Part shown: piece by piece, positions 8,225 to 15,662 of the stretch
How positions within the stretch are numbered: the stretch's first letter is position 1
Layout: every line of letters begins with the position of its first letter
DNA from: Sphingopyxis panaciterrae
Lineage (GTDB): Bacteria > Pseudomonadota > Alphaproteobacteria > Sphingomonadales > Sphingomonadaceae
DNA length: 64,000 nt
NCBI RefSeq assembly: GCF_011762125.1
Contig: NZ_JAASQN010000010.1
Span: forward strand, 35,004 to 99,003
Reading direction: 5' to 3'
The notes under the pieces: generated by a model
What the model saw: only the letters and a program-made list of their open reading frames with translations
Database searches by the model: none
Told to the model about the DNA's origin: nothing
Position numbers and translations under genes: made by a program

Positions 8225-9559
8225 ATGACAACCGAAGCCGCTACTCCGCCCGCCTTGCCGCCAGTGTCATCGGCGTACCGCCGCTATGCGCTGACGGTGC
8301 TGCTGATCATCTATATCCTGAACTTCCTCGACCGGCAGATCGTCTCGATCCTCGCCGAGCCGATCAAGAATGAGCTGCACCTCGCCGACTGGCAGCTCGG
8401 GGTGATGACGGGGCTGGCCTTTGCGCTTTTCTATACCGTGCTCGGGATTCCGATCGCGCGCTTTGCCGAGACGGGCGACCGGCCGCGGATCATCGCGGTC
8501 GCGGCGGGGCTGTGGAGCATCTTCACCGTCACCTGCGGCTTTGCGCAGAATTTCGTCCAGCTCGTGCTGTGCCGTATCGGCGTCGGCATCGGCGAGGCGG
8601 GGTGCACGCCGCCAGCGCATTCGCTGATCACCGACTATACGCCGAAGGAGAAGCGCGCGTCGGCGCTCGCCTTCTATTCGCTCGGCATCCCGCTCGGCGG
8701 GCTGCTCGGGCTGGCCTTGGGCGGGTTGATTGCCGATGCGTACGGCTGGCGGGCGGCCTTCCTGTTCGCGGGCGCTCCCGGCGTGCTGATGGCGCTGATC
8801 GCGTGGACGACCCTGAAGGAACCGCGACGGCAGATGCATGGCGATCTGGCAAGGTTGAAGGCGTCTAGGCCCGACTTCAAAACCGCGATGGCAGAGATCC
8901 GCGGCAAGCGGACCTTCTGGCTGATCGCCTTTGCCGCAGCGATCAAGGCGTTCATCGGCTATGGCGCCGCGGCGTTCCTCGCACCCTTCTTCTTTCGCAA
9001 CCATGCCGCGGAACTGACGCTGATCGCGGGCGATTTCGGGCTGGGGCTGACGGGCTTTCTCGGCGTCGCGCTGGGCGTCGTGCTCGGGCTGACGGGGGCG
9101 CTCGGCACATGGATGGGCGGGCAGCTTGCCGACAAATATGGTGCGCGCGATCTGCGCGCCTATGTCGCGATCCCGGCGGTTTCGACCTTCCTCGGCATCC
9201 CCTTCTATATCGCGGGACTGATGGCGGATTCGGCAGTGTTCGCGCTGACCATGTTCGCCTTTCCGCCGGTGCTCAACACGCTGTGGTACGGGCCGGGTTT
9301 CGCCGCCGTGCAGGGGTTGGTGCGGCCGCAGACGCGCGCGACGGCGTCGGCGGTGCTGCTGTTCATCATCAACCTGCTCGGGCTCGGGCTCGGGCCGCTC
9401 GGCGTGGGCGCGGTCAGCGATTTCCTCTCGGGCCCGATGGGGCTAGGGTCGGCGGAAGGCGTGCGCTGGTCGCTGATGATTTTCATCCTCTTCGGCGCGC
9501 TCGCCTCGGCGCTGTTCTGGATGGCGCGCCGTTCGATTCGCGAGGAGATGGTGAGTTGA
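8225..9559 (+). CDS. MFS transporter, spinster-like
   Basis: A major facilitator carrier of 444 residues with about twelve hydrophobic segments. The first helix reads LTVLLIIYILNFLDRQIVSI, a signature common in sphingomonad MFS proteins. The loop 2-3 region IPIARFAETGDRPR and the TM5 block GEAGCTPPAHSLITDYTPK are also typical. The start at 8225 follows GAGAGGATGA. It is coupled to the downstream alcohol dehydrogenase through a TTGA overlap. The cargo cannot be read from sequence; in this locus SQ, its glycoside or a product of SQ breakdown is plausible. No copy of the operator found before neighbouring SQ genes precedes it. Confidence 0.87.
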   Translation: MTTEAATPPALPPVSSAYRRYALTVLLIIYILNFLDRQIVSILAEPIKNELHLADWQLGVMTGLAFALFYTVLGIPIARFAETGDRPRIIAVAAGLWSIFTVTCGFAQNFVQLVLCRIGVGIGEAGCTPPAHSLITDYTPKEKRASALAFYSLGIPLGGLLGLALGGLIADAYGWRAAFLFAGAPGVLMALIAWTTLKEPRRQMHGDLARLKASRPDFKTAMAEIRGKRTFWLIAFAAAIKAFIGYGAAAFLAPFFFRNHAAELTLIAGDFGLGLTGFLGVALGVVLGLTGALGTWMGGQLADKYGARDLRAYVAIPAVSTFLGIPFYIAGLMADSAVFALTMFAFPPVLNTLWYGPGFAAVQGLVRPQTRATASAVLLFIINLLGLGLGPLGVGAVSDFLSGPMGLGSAEGVRWSLMIFILFGALASALFWMARRSIREEMVS

Positions 9560-10722
9560 GTATCGCGAGTATCGCCCTGCCCCGCATCCTGCGCATCGGC
9601 GGCGGCGCGTCGAAGCAATTGGCCGAGGTGCTTGGCGCGCTGGGTCTGGCGCGGCCGTTGATCGTGACCGATAGCTGGCTGGTGAGCAGCGGGCGCGTGG
9701 CCGAGCTGGTCGATGGGCTGACGGCGGCGGGCATCGCTTCGCGCGTGTTTGCCGAAACGGTGCCCGACCCCACGGTGGCGTCGATCGACGCGGGGGTGGC
9801 GTATCGGCTGGAGGGCGACCACGACTGCGTCGTCGGATTTGGCGGCGGCAGCCCGCTCGACAGCGCGAAGGCGATTGCGGTGCTCGGCGAGTTCGGCGGC
9901 GCGATGGCCGATTACAAGGCACCGCATGTTCAGGACGCGCCGGGGCTGCCGGTGATCGCGATCCCGACCACCGCCGGCACGGGGTCGGAGGCGACGCGTT
10001 TCACGATCATCACCGACGAGACGACCGACGAGAAGATGCTGTGCCCGGGGCTCGCCTATCTGCCCGTCGCGGCGCTGGTCGATTATGCGCTGACCTTTAC
10101 CAAGCCGGTGCGGCTGACCGCCGATACGGGGATCGATTCGCTGACGCACGCGATCGAGGCTTATGTGTCGAAGCGCGCGAACCCGTTCAGCGACGGCATG
10201 GCCTTGCTCGCGATGCGGGCGATTGCGCCGAATTTGCGCCGCGTGTGCAGCGACCCGATGGACGCCGCGGCGCGCGAGGCAATGATGCTGGGCGCGACAC
10301 AGGCGGGGATCGCTTTTTCGAACAGTTCGGTCGCGCTGGTGCACGGGATGAGCCGGCCGATCGGCGCGCATTTCCATGTGCCGCACGGGCTGTCGAACGC
10401 GATGCTGCTGCCCGCGGTCACCGCTTGGTCGGCGCCCGCGGCGCTGCATCGCTATGCCGATTGCGCGCGGGCGATGGGGGTGGCCGACGAAGCCGAGGGC
10501 GACCAGTCGGCGGTGGCGCGGTTGCTCGATGAGCTGGCGGCATTGAACCGCGAACTCGCGGTGCCGGGCCCCGCGGCATGGGGCATCGACGCGGCGCGCT
10601 GGGACGCGCTGGTCCCGACGATGTGTGCGCAGGCGGCGGCGTCGGGCTCACCGGCGAACAATCCGCGGGTGCCCGATGCGGAGGAGATGGCGATGCTCTA
10701 TGCGCAGGTGTGGGCTGGATAA
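9556..10722 (+). CDS. Iron-containing alcohol dehydrogenase
   Basis: A 388-residue group III (Fe-dependent) alcohol dehydrogenase. The nucleotide-binding block is VVGFGGGSPLDSAKAIAV, followed by IPTTAGTGSEATRFTII. Metal ligands are expected in GIDSLTHAIEAY (Asp, His) and in VHGMSRPIGAHFHVPHG (two His). I place the start at TTG 9556, which overlaps the MFS stop codon and follows GAGGAG at a good distance; the frame extends further upstream only through the MFS gene. Relatives reduce lactaldehyde, glycolaldehyde or similar short aldehydes, or oxidise polyols. Its role may be to dispose of a C3 aldehyde or glycerol-derived compound, but this is inference. Confidence 0.87.
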   Translation: MSIASIALPRILRIGGGASKQLAEVLGALGLARPLIVTDSWLVSSGRVAELVDGLTAAGIASRVFAETVPDPTVASIDAGVAYRLEGDHDCVVGFGGGSPLDSAKAIAVLGEFGGAMADYKAPHVQDAPGLPVIAIPTTAGTGSEATRFTIITDETTDEKMLCPGLAYLPVAALVDYALTFTKPVRLTADTGIDSLTHAIEAYVSKRANPFSDGMALLAMRAIAPNLRRVCSDPMDAAAREAMMLGATQAGIAFSNSSVALVHGMSRPIGAHFHVPHGLSNAMLLPAVTAWSAPAALHRYADCARAMGVADEAEGDQSAVARLLDELAALNRELAVPGPAAWGIDAARWDALVPTMCAQAAASGSPANNPRVPDAEEMAMLYAQVWAG

Positions 10723-10833
10723 TATCTTTTGTTCATCAACAGGTAAGCCGCACGCTGCTTAAGGGCGCGTGCCCCGTCTCCTTCTCTCCTACGTCTCAAA
10801 CGTGGAGGCGGGGTATCCCCTTCCACAACCATC

Positions 10834-10861
10834 GTCATTGCGAGCGAAGCGAAGCAATGAC
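10834..10861. repeat. Short palindromic repeat
   Basis: GTCATTGC and GCAATGAC flank a purine-rich core (GAGCGAAGCGAA). It lies between the convergent alcohol dehydrogenase and monooxygenase genes. Elements of this form are widespread in alphaproteobacterial intergenic DNA. The rest of the 147-base gap shows nothing I can name. Confidence 0.6.
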
Positions 10862-10869
10862 GAAGAGGG

Positions 10870-11937
10870 TCAGAGTATCAACGGCCCGTGCTTCATCTTC
10901 GGCAGCACATGGCGCGCGAAGAGGTCGGCTTCGGCCGCGTGCGGGTAGCCCGAGAGGATGAAGGCTTCGATGCCCAGGTCCTGATAGCGGTTCAGCTTCG
11001 CGAGCACCTGATCGGGATCGCCGACGATCGCGGCGCCGCAGCCCGAGCGGGCGCGGCCGACGCCGGTCCAGAGATTATCCTCGACATAGCCGTCGTCGGA
11101 GGCGGCTTCGCGCAAGGCGACCTGCGCGTTGACCCCGAACGACTGCGAGTCGAGCGACTTGGCCTTGATCTCGGCACCTTTCGCGGCGTCGAGTTTCGAG
11201 AGCAGGCGGTCGGCGGCGGTGCGCGCTTCGCTTTCGGTGTCGCGGACGATCATATGCGCGCGATAGCCGAATTTGAGCGTGCGGCCGTAGGCGGCGGCCC
11301 GCTTGGTCATATCCGCGATGATCTCCTTCACCACCTCTTCGCGGTCGGGCCACATCAGGAAGACGTCGCAGCCCTTTGCGGCGGCGTCGCGCGCGGCGGG
11401 CGAGAGGCCGCCGAAATAGAGCGGCGGCGCCTTGCCCGACACCATGCCGACGCGCGGCGGTTCGAGCTTCAGCTGCCAGAACTCGCCGTCATGGTCGAGC
11501 GCCTCGCCATTGAGCAAAGTCTTCAGGATATGCATCGCCTCGACCGTGCGGCGATAGCGCGGTTCGGAGTCCATCGTCTCGCCCGGCATGTCGGAGGAGA
11601 TGATGTTGACCGTCAGCCGGCCGCCGAGGATCTGGTCGATCGTCGCGATCTGGCGCGCGAGCTGCGGCGGCCAGCTTTCGCCGATGCGCACCGCCATCAG
11701 CAAGCGGATGTTCTTGACCATCGTCGCGATCGCCGCGGCGAAGGCGGTGGTGTCGATGCCGAGCACATAGCCCGACGGCAGCAGGATATTGTCGAACCCC
11801 AAGGTATCGGCCTGCACCACGATGTCGCGGCAATGTTCCCAGCTCGACTTGAGCATCGGGTCGGGAACCCCCAGAAATTCATAGTCGTCGTCGCAGAGCG
11901 CCGAAAACCAGCTGACTTCGCACGAGCGGTCGGTCAT
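10870..11937 (-). CDS. Flavin-dependent sulfonate monooxygenase, SsuD/SmoC-like
   Basis: A 355-residue bacterial-luciferase-fold monooxygenase of the alkanesulfonate monooxygenase type. The family cleaves a C-S bond with FMNH2 and O2, giving an aldehyde and sulfite. Residues catalytic in SsuD are kept: Arg and His in KFGYRAHMIVRDTE, Arg in the LWTGVGRARSGCG stretch before AAIVGDPDQVL, and Tyr in FILSGYPHAAE. The ATG overlaps the upstream reductase stop as ATGA, so the two are coupled. Beside a sulfoquinovosidase and a SmoB-like reductase, its natural substrate is probably sulfoquinovose, as for SmoC of Agrobacterium. No FMN reductase gene is visible nearby to supply reduced flavin. Other sulfonates cannot be excluded. 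Confidence 0.87.
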   Translation of the reverse strand: MTDRSCEVSWFSALCDDDYEFLGVPDPMLKSSWEHCRDIVVQADTLGFDNILLPSGYVLGIDTTAFAAAIATMVKNIRLLMAVRIGESWPPQLARQIATIDQILGGRLTVNIISSDMPGETMDSEPRYRRTVEAMHILKTLLNGEALDHDGEFWQLKLEPPRVGMVSGKAPPLYFGGLSPAARDAAAKGCDVFLMWPDREEVVKEIIADMTKRAAAYGRTLKFGYRAHMIVRDTESEARTAADRLLSKLDAAKGAEIKAKSLDSQSFGVNAQVALREAASDDGYVEDNLWTGVGRARSGCGAAIVGDPDQVLAKLNRYQDLGIEAFILSGYPHAAEADLFARHVLPKMKHGPLIL

Positions 11938-12836
11938 GGCAGATTCTCCCCCATCGATACCTGCAGCACCGCATACCATTCGGCGCGCGTCCAGCGCGGC
12001 GCCAAGGCCTGCGGAATTTCACGGATACGTTCGACATTCTGTGTGCCGACGATCGGGATCGGGCGCGCGGGATGCGCCATCACCCAGCTGTAGGTCGCGG
12101 CGGCGCGCGAGACGCCATATTCGGCGGCTTTCGCGTCGAGCAGTCCGGCGACTGCGCGCGTGCGCTCGTCGGCCGGATCGCCAAGCCGGCCGCCGCCGAG
12201 CGGCGACCAGGCGAGGAAACGCATCCCCTCCGCCATCGACTGGTCGAAGATGCCGTCGAACAGCGGGGCGAGGTGAAGCGGCGAAAATTCGCTCTGATGG
12301 CTGACCACCGGAACGGGCAGGAATTTGGCGAGCGCCGCGGTTTGTGCGGGCGTGAAGTTAGAGACGCCGATCGCGCCGATCTTGCCCGCCCGGTGGGCAT
12401 CCTCGAGCGTCCGCGCGCTTTCCTGCGGGTGGGTGAGCAGGTCGGGACGGTGGATCTGCCACAGCTCGACATGGTCGGTGCGCAGGCGCCGGAGCGAGAT
12501 GTCGATCGCCGAGGTCAGGTAGGCTGCGCTGCTGTCATAAGGTACGCCGAGGATGATCCCGCCCTTGGTCGCGAGGACCATCTTGTCACGCAGGCCGGGC
12601 GCCTCGGCGAAGACGTCGCCGAGCAGCGCCTCGGCCGAGCCGAAGCCGCCGGGGGTGTCGCAGCCATAGATGTCGGCGGTGTCGAACAGCGCGACGCCCG
12701 CCTCGAACGCCGCGTCTATCCGGGCGCGTGCCATGGCGACGTCGATGCCGGCGAAGCGCCACATGCCCCAGGCGATGGGCAAAACCTCATGACCGGCGAG
12801 GGTCATATGGGCGGGAGCGGGTAGAAAATCTGACAT
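11934..12836 (-). CDS. Aldo-keto reductase, SmoB-like
   Basis: An aldo-keto reductase of about 300 residues. The catalytic tetrad is visible as Asp and Tyr in FDTADIYG, Lys in VLATKGG and His in WQIHRPDL. The cofactor region WSPLGGG and the late VGTQNVERIREI are also present. In the sulfo-SMO route SmoB reduces 6-oxo-glucose to glucose with NADPH, and this protein's coupling to the SmoC-like gene supports the same role. The start is uncertain: ATGs at 12845, 12836 and 12806 are in frame, and the first two lie inside the operator at 12831-12847. GGAG is 3 bases before 12845 and 12 before 12836; 12806 has no clear ribosome site but starts at the conserved fold. Confidence 0.85.
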   Translation of the reverse strand: MSDFLPAPAHMTLAGHEVLPIAWGMWRFAGIDVAMARARIDAAFEAGVALFDTADIYGCDTPGGFGSAEALLGDVFAEAPGLRDKMVLATKGGIILGVPYDSSAAYLTSAIDISLRRLRTDHVELWQIHRPDLLTHPQESARTLEDAHRAGKIGAIGVSNFTPAQTAALAKFLPVPVVSHQSEFSPLHLAPLFDGIFDQSMAEGMRFLAWSPLGGGRLGDPADERTRAVAGLLDAKAAEYGVSRAAATYSWVMAHPARPIPIVGTQNVERIREIPQALAPRWTRAEWYAVLQVSMGENLP

Positions 12837-12847
12837 CGCTGTCATAT
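12831..12847 (-). promoter_or_regulatory. SQ-locus operator 2
   Basis: On the minus strand this reads ATATGACAGCGATGTCA, with TGACA/TGTCA arms. It is the same type of site as at 8061, 14339 and 15630 and precedes the reductase-monooxygenase operon. It overlaps the translation start region of the reductase gene. Confidence 0.62.
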
Positions 12848-12926
12848 ACTCCAATTGTTGGCTGAATGGAAGCGAGTTTGTTCCGGTTGTGCAAAGTTTA
12901 GGATGCCTGGAGGGCTATTATTTCGT

Positions 12927-12996
12927 CTTCTTTGCGCCTTCGCGCCTTTGCGTGAGATTTCGATATTTCACGCAACGCCGCGAAGGCGCAAAGAAG
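12927..12996. terminator. Long hairpin after the MFS gene
   Basis: CTTCTTTGCGCCTTCGCG (12927-12944) pairs perfectly with its reverse complement at 12979-12996. The inner TTGCGTGA/TCACGCAA arms extend the stem, so about 70 bases fold into one near-continuous hairpin. It lies downstream of the MFS stop and upstream of the reductase operon on the same strand. A transcription barrier between the two units is likely; a repeated element is also possible. Confidence 0.6.
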
Positions 12997-13051
12997 GTCG
13001 AAAAGGCTGGATCCCCGCTTTCGCGGGAATGACAAAGGGTAGGTGTCGGCT

Positions 13052-14302
13052 TCAATGCGCCAGCACCTGCACGTCGCCATCCTCCCCCTCATCGACCGCG
13101 ACGATGCGCGGCAGGATGAGGTGGATCGCGGCGAGCGCGACGAGATAGGTGACGGCGCAGACGAGGAACATCGGCAGATATCCCCGGCCCGTATCGAGCG
13201 ACCAGCCCGCGAACTCGATCATCGCCATGCCCGACAGATTGCCGGCGAAGGCGCCGATGCCGATCGCCGAACCGACGATGCGCGCGGGGAAGACGTCGGT
13301 GGTGAGGCCGAAGAGATTGGTCGAAAAGCCCTGATGCGCGAACAGCGCAAGGCCGAGGATCATCGCGGCGGTCCAGGCGCTGTCGACGCCGACGAGCAGG
13401 GGCACGGGCAGGATGAGCAGCGCGTAGATCAGCATCGTCGTCTTGCGCGCGGCGTTCACGCTCCAGCCGCGGCGGCCCATCAGATAGGACGGCAGATAAC
13501 CACCGGTGATGCCGCCCAATGCCGCCATGAAATAGACGAAGGCGACGGGCAAGCCCAGCGTGCCCTGCGTCAGCCCGAAGACGCGGTGGAACAGATCGGG
13601 CATGAAGAAGAGCAGGAACCACCACACCTGATCGGTGAGCGCCTTGCCGAGGATCACCGCCCATTGGCGGCGGTCGCGGAGCAGGCTGCTCCACGCGATC
13701 TTCGGCGCGGCGGCATCGCGCGCGGCGTTGGGCTGTTCGGGAATGCGGACCGCGAGCCAGACGACCACCCAGACGAGCCCGAGGCCGCCGGCGATCAGGA
13801 AGGTCGCCTGCCAGCCCCACATCAGCGCCATCAAGGGGATGAGCAAGGGCGTCAGGATCGCGCCGACGTTCGGCGCGATGCCGCCGAGGCCGAGGACGAA
13901 GCTGCGTTCCTTGGCGTTGAAATAGGTCGCGGCGGTCTTCACCGCGGCCGGGGTACCAATCGATTCGGCGGCACCGAGGACCGCCCGCGAGGTGACGAAG
14001 CCGGCGACGGTCGAGGCGAAGGCATGCGCCATGCCCGCGAGGCTCCACACGCCAACGCCGATCGCAAAGCCCCAGCGCAGCCCGACCTTGTCGATGAACC
14101 AGCCGGTGCCGAGGAACGCCAGCGCGGCGGCAAACTGGAAAGCCGAGGCCATATGGCTGTAATCGCGATCGGTCCAGTCGAACTCGGCCTGCAGGGTCGG
14201 CTTCAGCAGCGCGAGAATCTGGCGGTCGACATAGTTGAGGACGATCGCGATGAAGACGAGCCCCACCAAAAGCCAGCGGCGTCTGTCGGCGATTTGCGCC
14301 AA
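13052..14302 (-). CDS. MFS transporter, hexuronate-type (ACS family)
   Basis: A 416-residue major facilitator carrier. The start of helix 1, IVLNYVDRQILALLKPTLQA, and the following FDWTDRDYSHMASAFQFA match the anion:cation symporter family to which hexuronate carriers ExuT and GudP belong. The start is TTG 14302 with GGAGAG at good distance. An operator of the SQ type lies 37 bases upstream, so it is probably induced together with the monooxygenase operon. An acidic sugar such as SQ fits this family. In Agrobacterium an ABC importer does this job, so use of an MFS carrier would be a variant of the pathway. Cargo is inferred. Confidence 0.87.
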   Translation of the reverse strand: MAQIADRRRWLLVGLVFIAIVLNYVDRQILALLKPTLQAEFDWTDRDYSHMASAFQFAAALAFLGTGWFIDKVGLRWGFAIGVGVWSLAGMAHAFASTVAGFVTSRAVLGAAESIGTPAAVKTAATYFNAKERSFVLGLGGIAPNVGAILTPLLIPLMALMWGWQATFLIAGGLGLVWVVVWLAVRIPEQPNAARDAAAPKIAWSSLLRDRRQWAVILGKALTDQVWWFLLFFMPDLFHRVFGLTQGTLGLPVAFVYFMAALGGITGGYLPSYLMGRRGWSVNAARKTTMLIYALLILPVPLLVGVDSAWTAAMILGLALFAHQGFSTNLFGLTTDVFPARIVGSAIGIGAFAGNLSGMAMIEFAGWSLDTGRGYLPMFLVCAVTYLVALAAIHLILPRIVAVDEGEDGDVQVLAH

Positions 14303-14338
14303 GATCGTCTCTCCCCGAATCTATCTGTCGTGTGGATA

Positions 14339-14355
14339 AGATAACGTTGTCATAT
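14339..14355 (-). promoter_or_regulatory. SQ-locus operator 3
   Basis: On the minus strand the site is ATATGACAACGTTATCT, a variant of the TATGACAGCG sites at 8061, 12831 and 15630. It lies 37 bases before the TTG start of the ACS-family MFS gene. Confidence 0.58.
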
Positions 14356-14377
14356 CGGAATGGACAGCGAAATCTTC

Positions 14378-14466
14378 GTCGCCCCCGCGAAGGCGGGGGC
14401 CGCTGGAGGAATTGTCCAGCATCGCTGCGTCAACCGACAACGGCCCCCGCCTTCGCGGGGGCGACG
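14378..14466. repeat. GC-rich inverted repeat (family B)
   Basis: GTCGCCCCCGCGAAGGCGGG and its reverse complement flank about 35 bases immediately after the LacI gene's stop. Each arm also forms its own hairpin (CCCCCGCGAAGGCGGGGG). It may terminate lacI transcription. Confidence 0.75.
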
Positions 14467-14467
14467 A

Positions 14468-15472
14468 CTATGCGCGCGGCCCCGCCGTCGACCCCCGTAC
14501 GATCAGTTCATGCGGAAGCTGCCGCCGCTCGATCGTCTCGCCGAATTCGAGCAACAGGTCGGCGGCAGCATAGCCGAGGTCGCGGATCGGCTGGCGGATC
14601 GTCGTCAGCGACGGCCAGACGACCTGCGCCAGATCGGTGTCGTCGAAACCCGCGACCGAAAGCTGGCCCGGCACCGATATGCCCTTGCGGTGCGCCGCGG
14701 CCAGCACCCCCGCAGCCATTTCGTCACTGCTCGCGAAGATTGCGGTCGGCGGTTCGGGCAGCGCGAGCAGCGCCTCGGCGGCGGCAGTGCCCGACTGGAA
14801 ATCGAACTGGCCGGGGTGAACGAGCGCCGCGTCAAAGCCGATGCCCGCGCGCTGGAGCGCTTGCCGGTAACCGGTCAGGCGCTGGCCGCTGGCGAAATAA
14901 TTGGCGTGGCCGGTGACCAGCCCGATCCGGCGATGGCCGAGCGAGATGAGGTAGGCCGTCATGTCGTCGGCGGCCTGGACATTGTCGATGTAAACCGCCG
15001 AGGTTGCGGTGAGATCGGTGCCCGGCTGGACACGCACGACGGGAATCTTGCGGCGGAACAGCTCGGCAAGCGCGGTGCCGACGTCGGTGACCGGGGGGGT
15101 CATGATGATCCCGTCGAGCTGCGCCTGATCGATCAGCGCCCCGATGTCATCGACGAGGCCGGGCGAGTTGATGTCGCACGGCTGGACGATCATGCGAAAG
15201 TCCGCCTCGCGGCAGCGCTGCCCGACGCCGGCCTGCATGTTGAAGATGTAATAGGGGCTGGGATTGTCGTGGATCAGCCCGATCTGGAACGACCGCCGCC
15301 CGGCGAGCGTGCGCGCGGCGAGGCTCGGGTGATAGTTGAGGCGCGCGACCGCTTCCTCGACCTTTTGCCGCATGTCGTCACTGACATAACGTTCCTTGTT
15401 GAGCACGCGCGACACGGTCTTGATCGACACGCCGGCGACGCGCGAGACATCCTTGATCGTCGCCCGGGTCAT
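14468..15472 (-). CDS. LacI-family transcriptional regulator of the SQ locus
   Basis: A 334-residue LacI/GalR regulator. The N-terminal DNA-binding domain is clear: MTRATIKDVSRVAGVSIKTV, then hinge helix NYHPSLAARTLAG. The sugar-binding domain follows (FQIGLIHDNPSPYY; FASSDEMAAGVLAAAHRKG; VAGFDDTDLAQ). The start at 15472 gives the standard LacI N-terminus; the frame is open further upstream but with no LacI-like sequence. The gene lies between the MFS carrier and the divergent YeiH-like exporter. Four matching palindromic sites precede SQ genes in this neighbourhood, so it is the best candidate for their repressor, with SQ or a related sugar as inducer. The link is inferred from proximity. 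Confidence 0.92.
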   Translation of the reverse strand: MTRATIKDVSRVAGVSIKTVSRVLNKERYVSDDMRQKVEEAVARLNYHPSLAARTLAGRRSFQIGLIHDNPSPYYIFNMQAGVGQRCREADFRMIVQPCDINSPGLVDDIGALIDQAQLDGIIMTPPVTDVGTALAELFRRKIPVVRVQPGTDLTATSAVYIDNVQAADDMTAYLISLGHRRIGLVTGHANYFASGQRLTGYRQALQRAGIGFDAALVHPGQFDFQSGTAAAEALLALPEPPTAIFASSDEMAAGVLAAAHRKGISVPGQLSVAGFDDTDLAQVVWPSLTTIRQPIRDLGYAAADLLLEFGETIERRQLPHELIVRGSTAGPRA

Positions 15473-15629
15473 GCGCGCAAACGCTCCGCACCCGGCTGGC
15501 AAATCCCTGTCACGGCTGTATATCTCCCCGCTCGGCCTGCTGACCACGCTGTCTGCTTTGGCCCGTCGCGCACTGCACCGCAAGAGAAGCCTTGCGCGTT
15601 CGCCCCGCTTGACGATATGGCGCGATCTT

Positions 15630-15646
15630 ATGACAGCGCTGGACAG
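15630..15646 (+). promoter_or_regulatory. SQ-locus operator 4
   Basis: ATGACAGCGCTGGACAG matches the left half of the sites at 8061, 12831 and 14339 exactly (TATGACAGCG, with the T at 15629) and keeps part of the right half. It lies 17 bases upstream of the ATG chosen for the exporter gene, in the gap between it and lacI, and could serve both genes. Confidence 0.55.
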
Positions 15647-15662
15647 AAATGACGGGACCTCG

